From Hamiltosporidium magnivora (lineage: Eukaryota > Microsporidia > Dubosqiidae), in contig PITI01000247.1 in the NCBI GenBank assembly GCA_004325065.1, positions 1 through 15,991 on the forward strand: a DNA stretch of 15,991 nucleotides. Direction: 5' to 3'. Both the position numbers and the translations under genes were made by a program. Shown piece after piece: positions 15,903 through 15,991 of the stretch (position 1 is its first letter; each line of letters opens with the position of its first letter). The notes under the pieces are model-generated. The model was not told where the DNA came from and searched no databases. It worked only from the letters and a program-made list of their open reading frames with translations.

Positions 15903-15991
15903 CTTGGAGTATTCCCCGCTTATCGTAAGAGGCGACATAAAAGGAACTGAACCTCCGGGTTGGGCGTAGGGCTAACAACCCAACCTTTAAA
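15880..15991 (+). mobile_element. GC-rich retroelement-like terminus running off the right edge
   Basis: Directly after the last repeat unit the composition jumps to GC-rich, including CCCCGCTTATCGTAAGAGGC and GGTTGGGCGTAGGGCTAACA. From memory, very similar strings (CGTAAGAGGCGAC and GGGCGTAGGGCTAACAACCC) occur in untranslated regions of animal non-LTR retrotransposons, so I infer the 5' end of such an element heading right; this recollection is unverified. GGTTGGG (15958-15964) can pair with CCCAACC (15979-15985) to make a seven-pair hairpin with a 14-nt loop. No ORF can be judged in the bases available. Confidence 0.4.

Noticed and set aside
15901..15991. HDV-like or hammerhead self-cleaving ribozyme at a retroelement 5' end
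   Set aside because: A single stem is clear, but I could not form the nested pseudoknot of HDV-like ribozymes and the hammerhead core (CUGANGA...GAAA) is absent.
1..15991. CRISPR array, operon or bacterial promoter architecture
   Set aside because: The window is eukaryotic (spliced eS6, Utp4-like protein, retrotransposon relics); the tandem repeats have no unique spacers of constant length.

Overview
The window looks like a piece of a very AT-rich, gene-poor and transposon-rich microsporidian nuclear genome; the large, TE-laden genomes of the Hamiltosporidium type are the closest fit I know, but the genus is inference. The evidence is: an intact eS6 (RPS6) ribosomal protein gene whose second codon is followed by a 36-nt GTAAGT...TTTTAG intron; short C-rich (CCC) motifs 2-5 nt upstream of three start codons; an AAATTT element in front of the ribosomal gene; AATAAA-type signals overlapping or touching stop codons; and very low gene density.

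Layout. At the left edge (1-314, minus) a GC-richer reading frame runs out of the window. After about 1.4 kb of AT-rich DNA comes a relic graveyard, all minus strand: a C-terminal relic of a KRBA2/SCAND3-like integrase (1705-2051); a C-terminal relic of an R2/R4-type non-LTR retrotransposon with a restriction-like endonuclease motif (2221-2838); and a 2.05-kb element (2853-4904) with terminal inverted repeats around a frameshifted DD35E retroviral-type integrase, most simply a dead Ginger-like DNA transposon. A short orphan gene follows on plus (5216-5686). The next 4.6 kb looks empty by ORF length, but on the minus strand (about 6470-9425) it reads as a series of protein-like runs broken by stops and frame changes: probably a long dead gene or genes.

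The right half holds the two best genes: a 629-aa WD40-type protein resembling the small-subunit processome factor Utp4/cirhin (10379-12268, plus), and eS6 (14202-14912, minus, two exons). If the Utp4 assignment holds, both act in the 40S ribosomal subunit, but they are about 2 kb apart on opposite strands and not co-transcribed. Between them are a probable decayed coding fragment and a second tiny relic of the non-LTR element.

At the right edge is a tandem array of about 3.5 units of 81 bp. Its core matches 27 of 28 bases of the endonuclease relic's coding sequence. It runs into a GC-rich, hairpin-forming stretch that looks like the end of another retroelement leaving the window.
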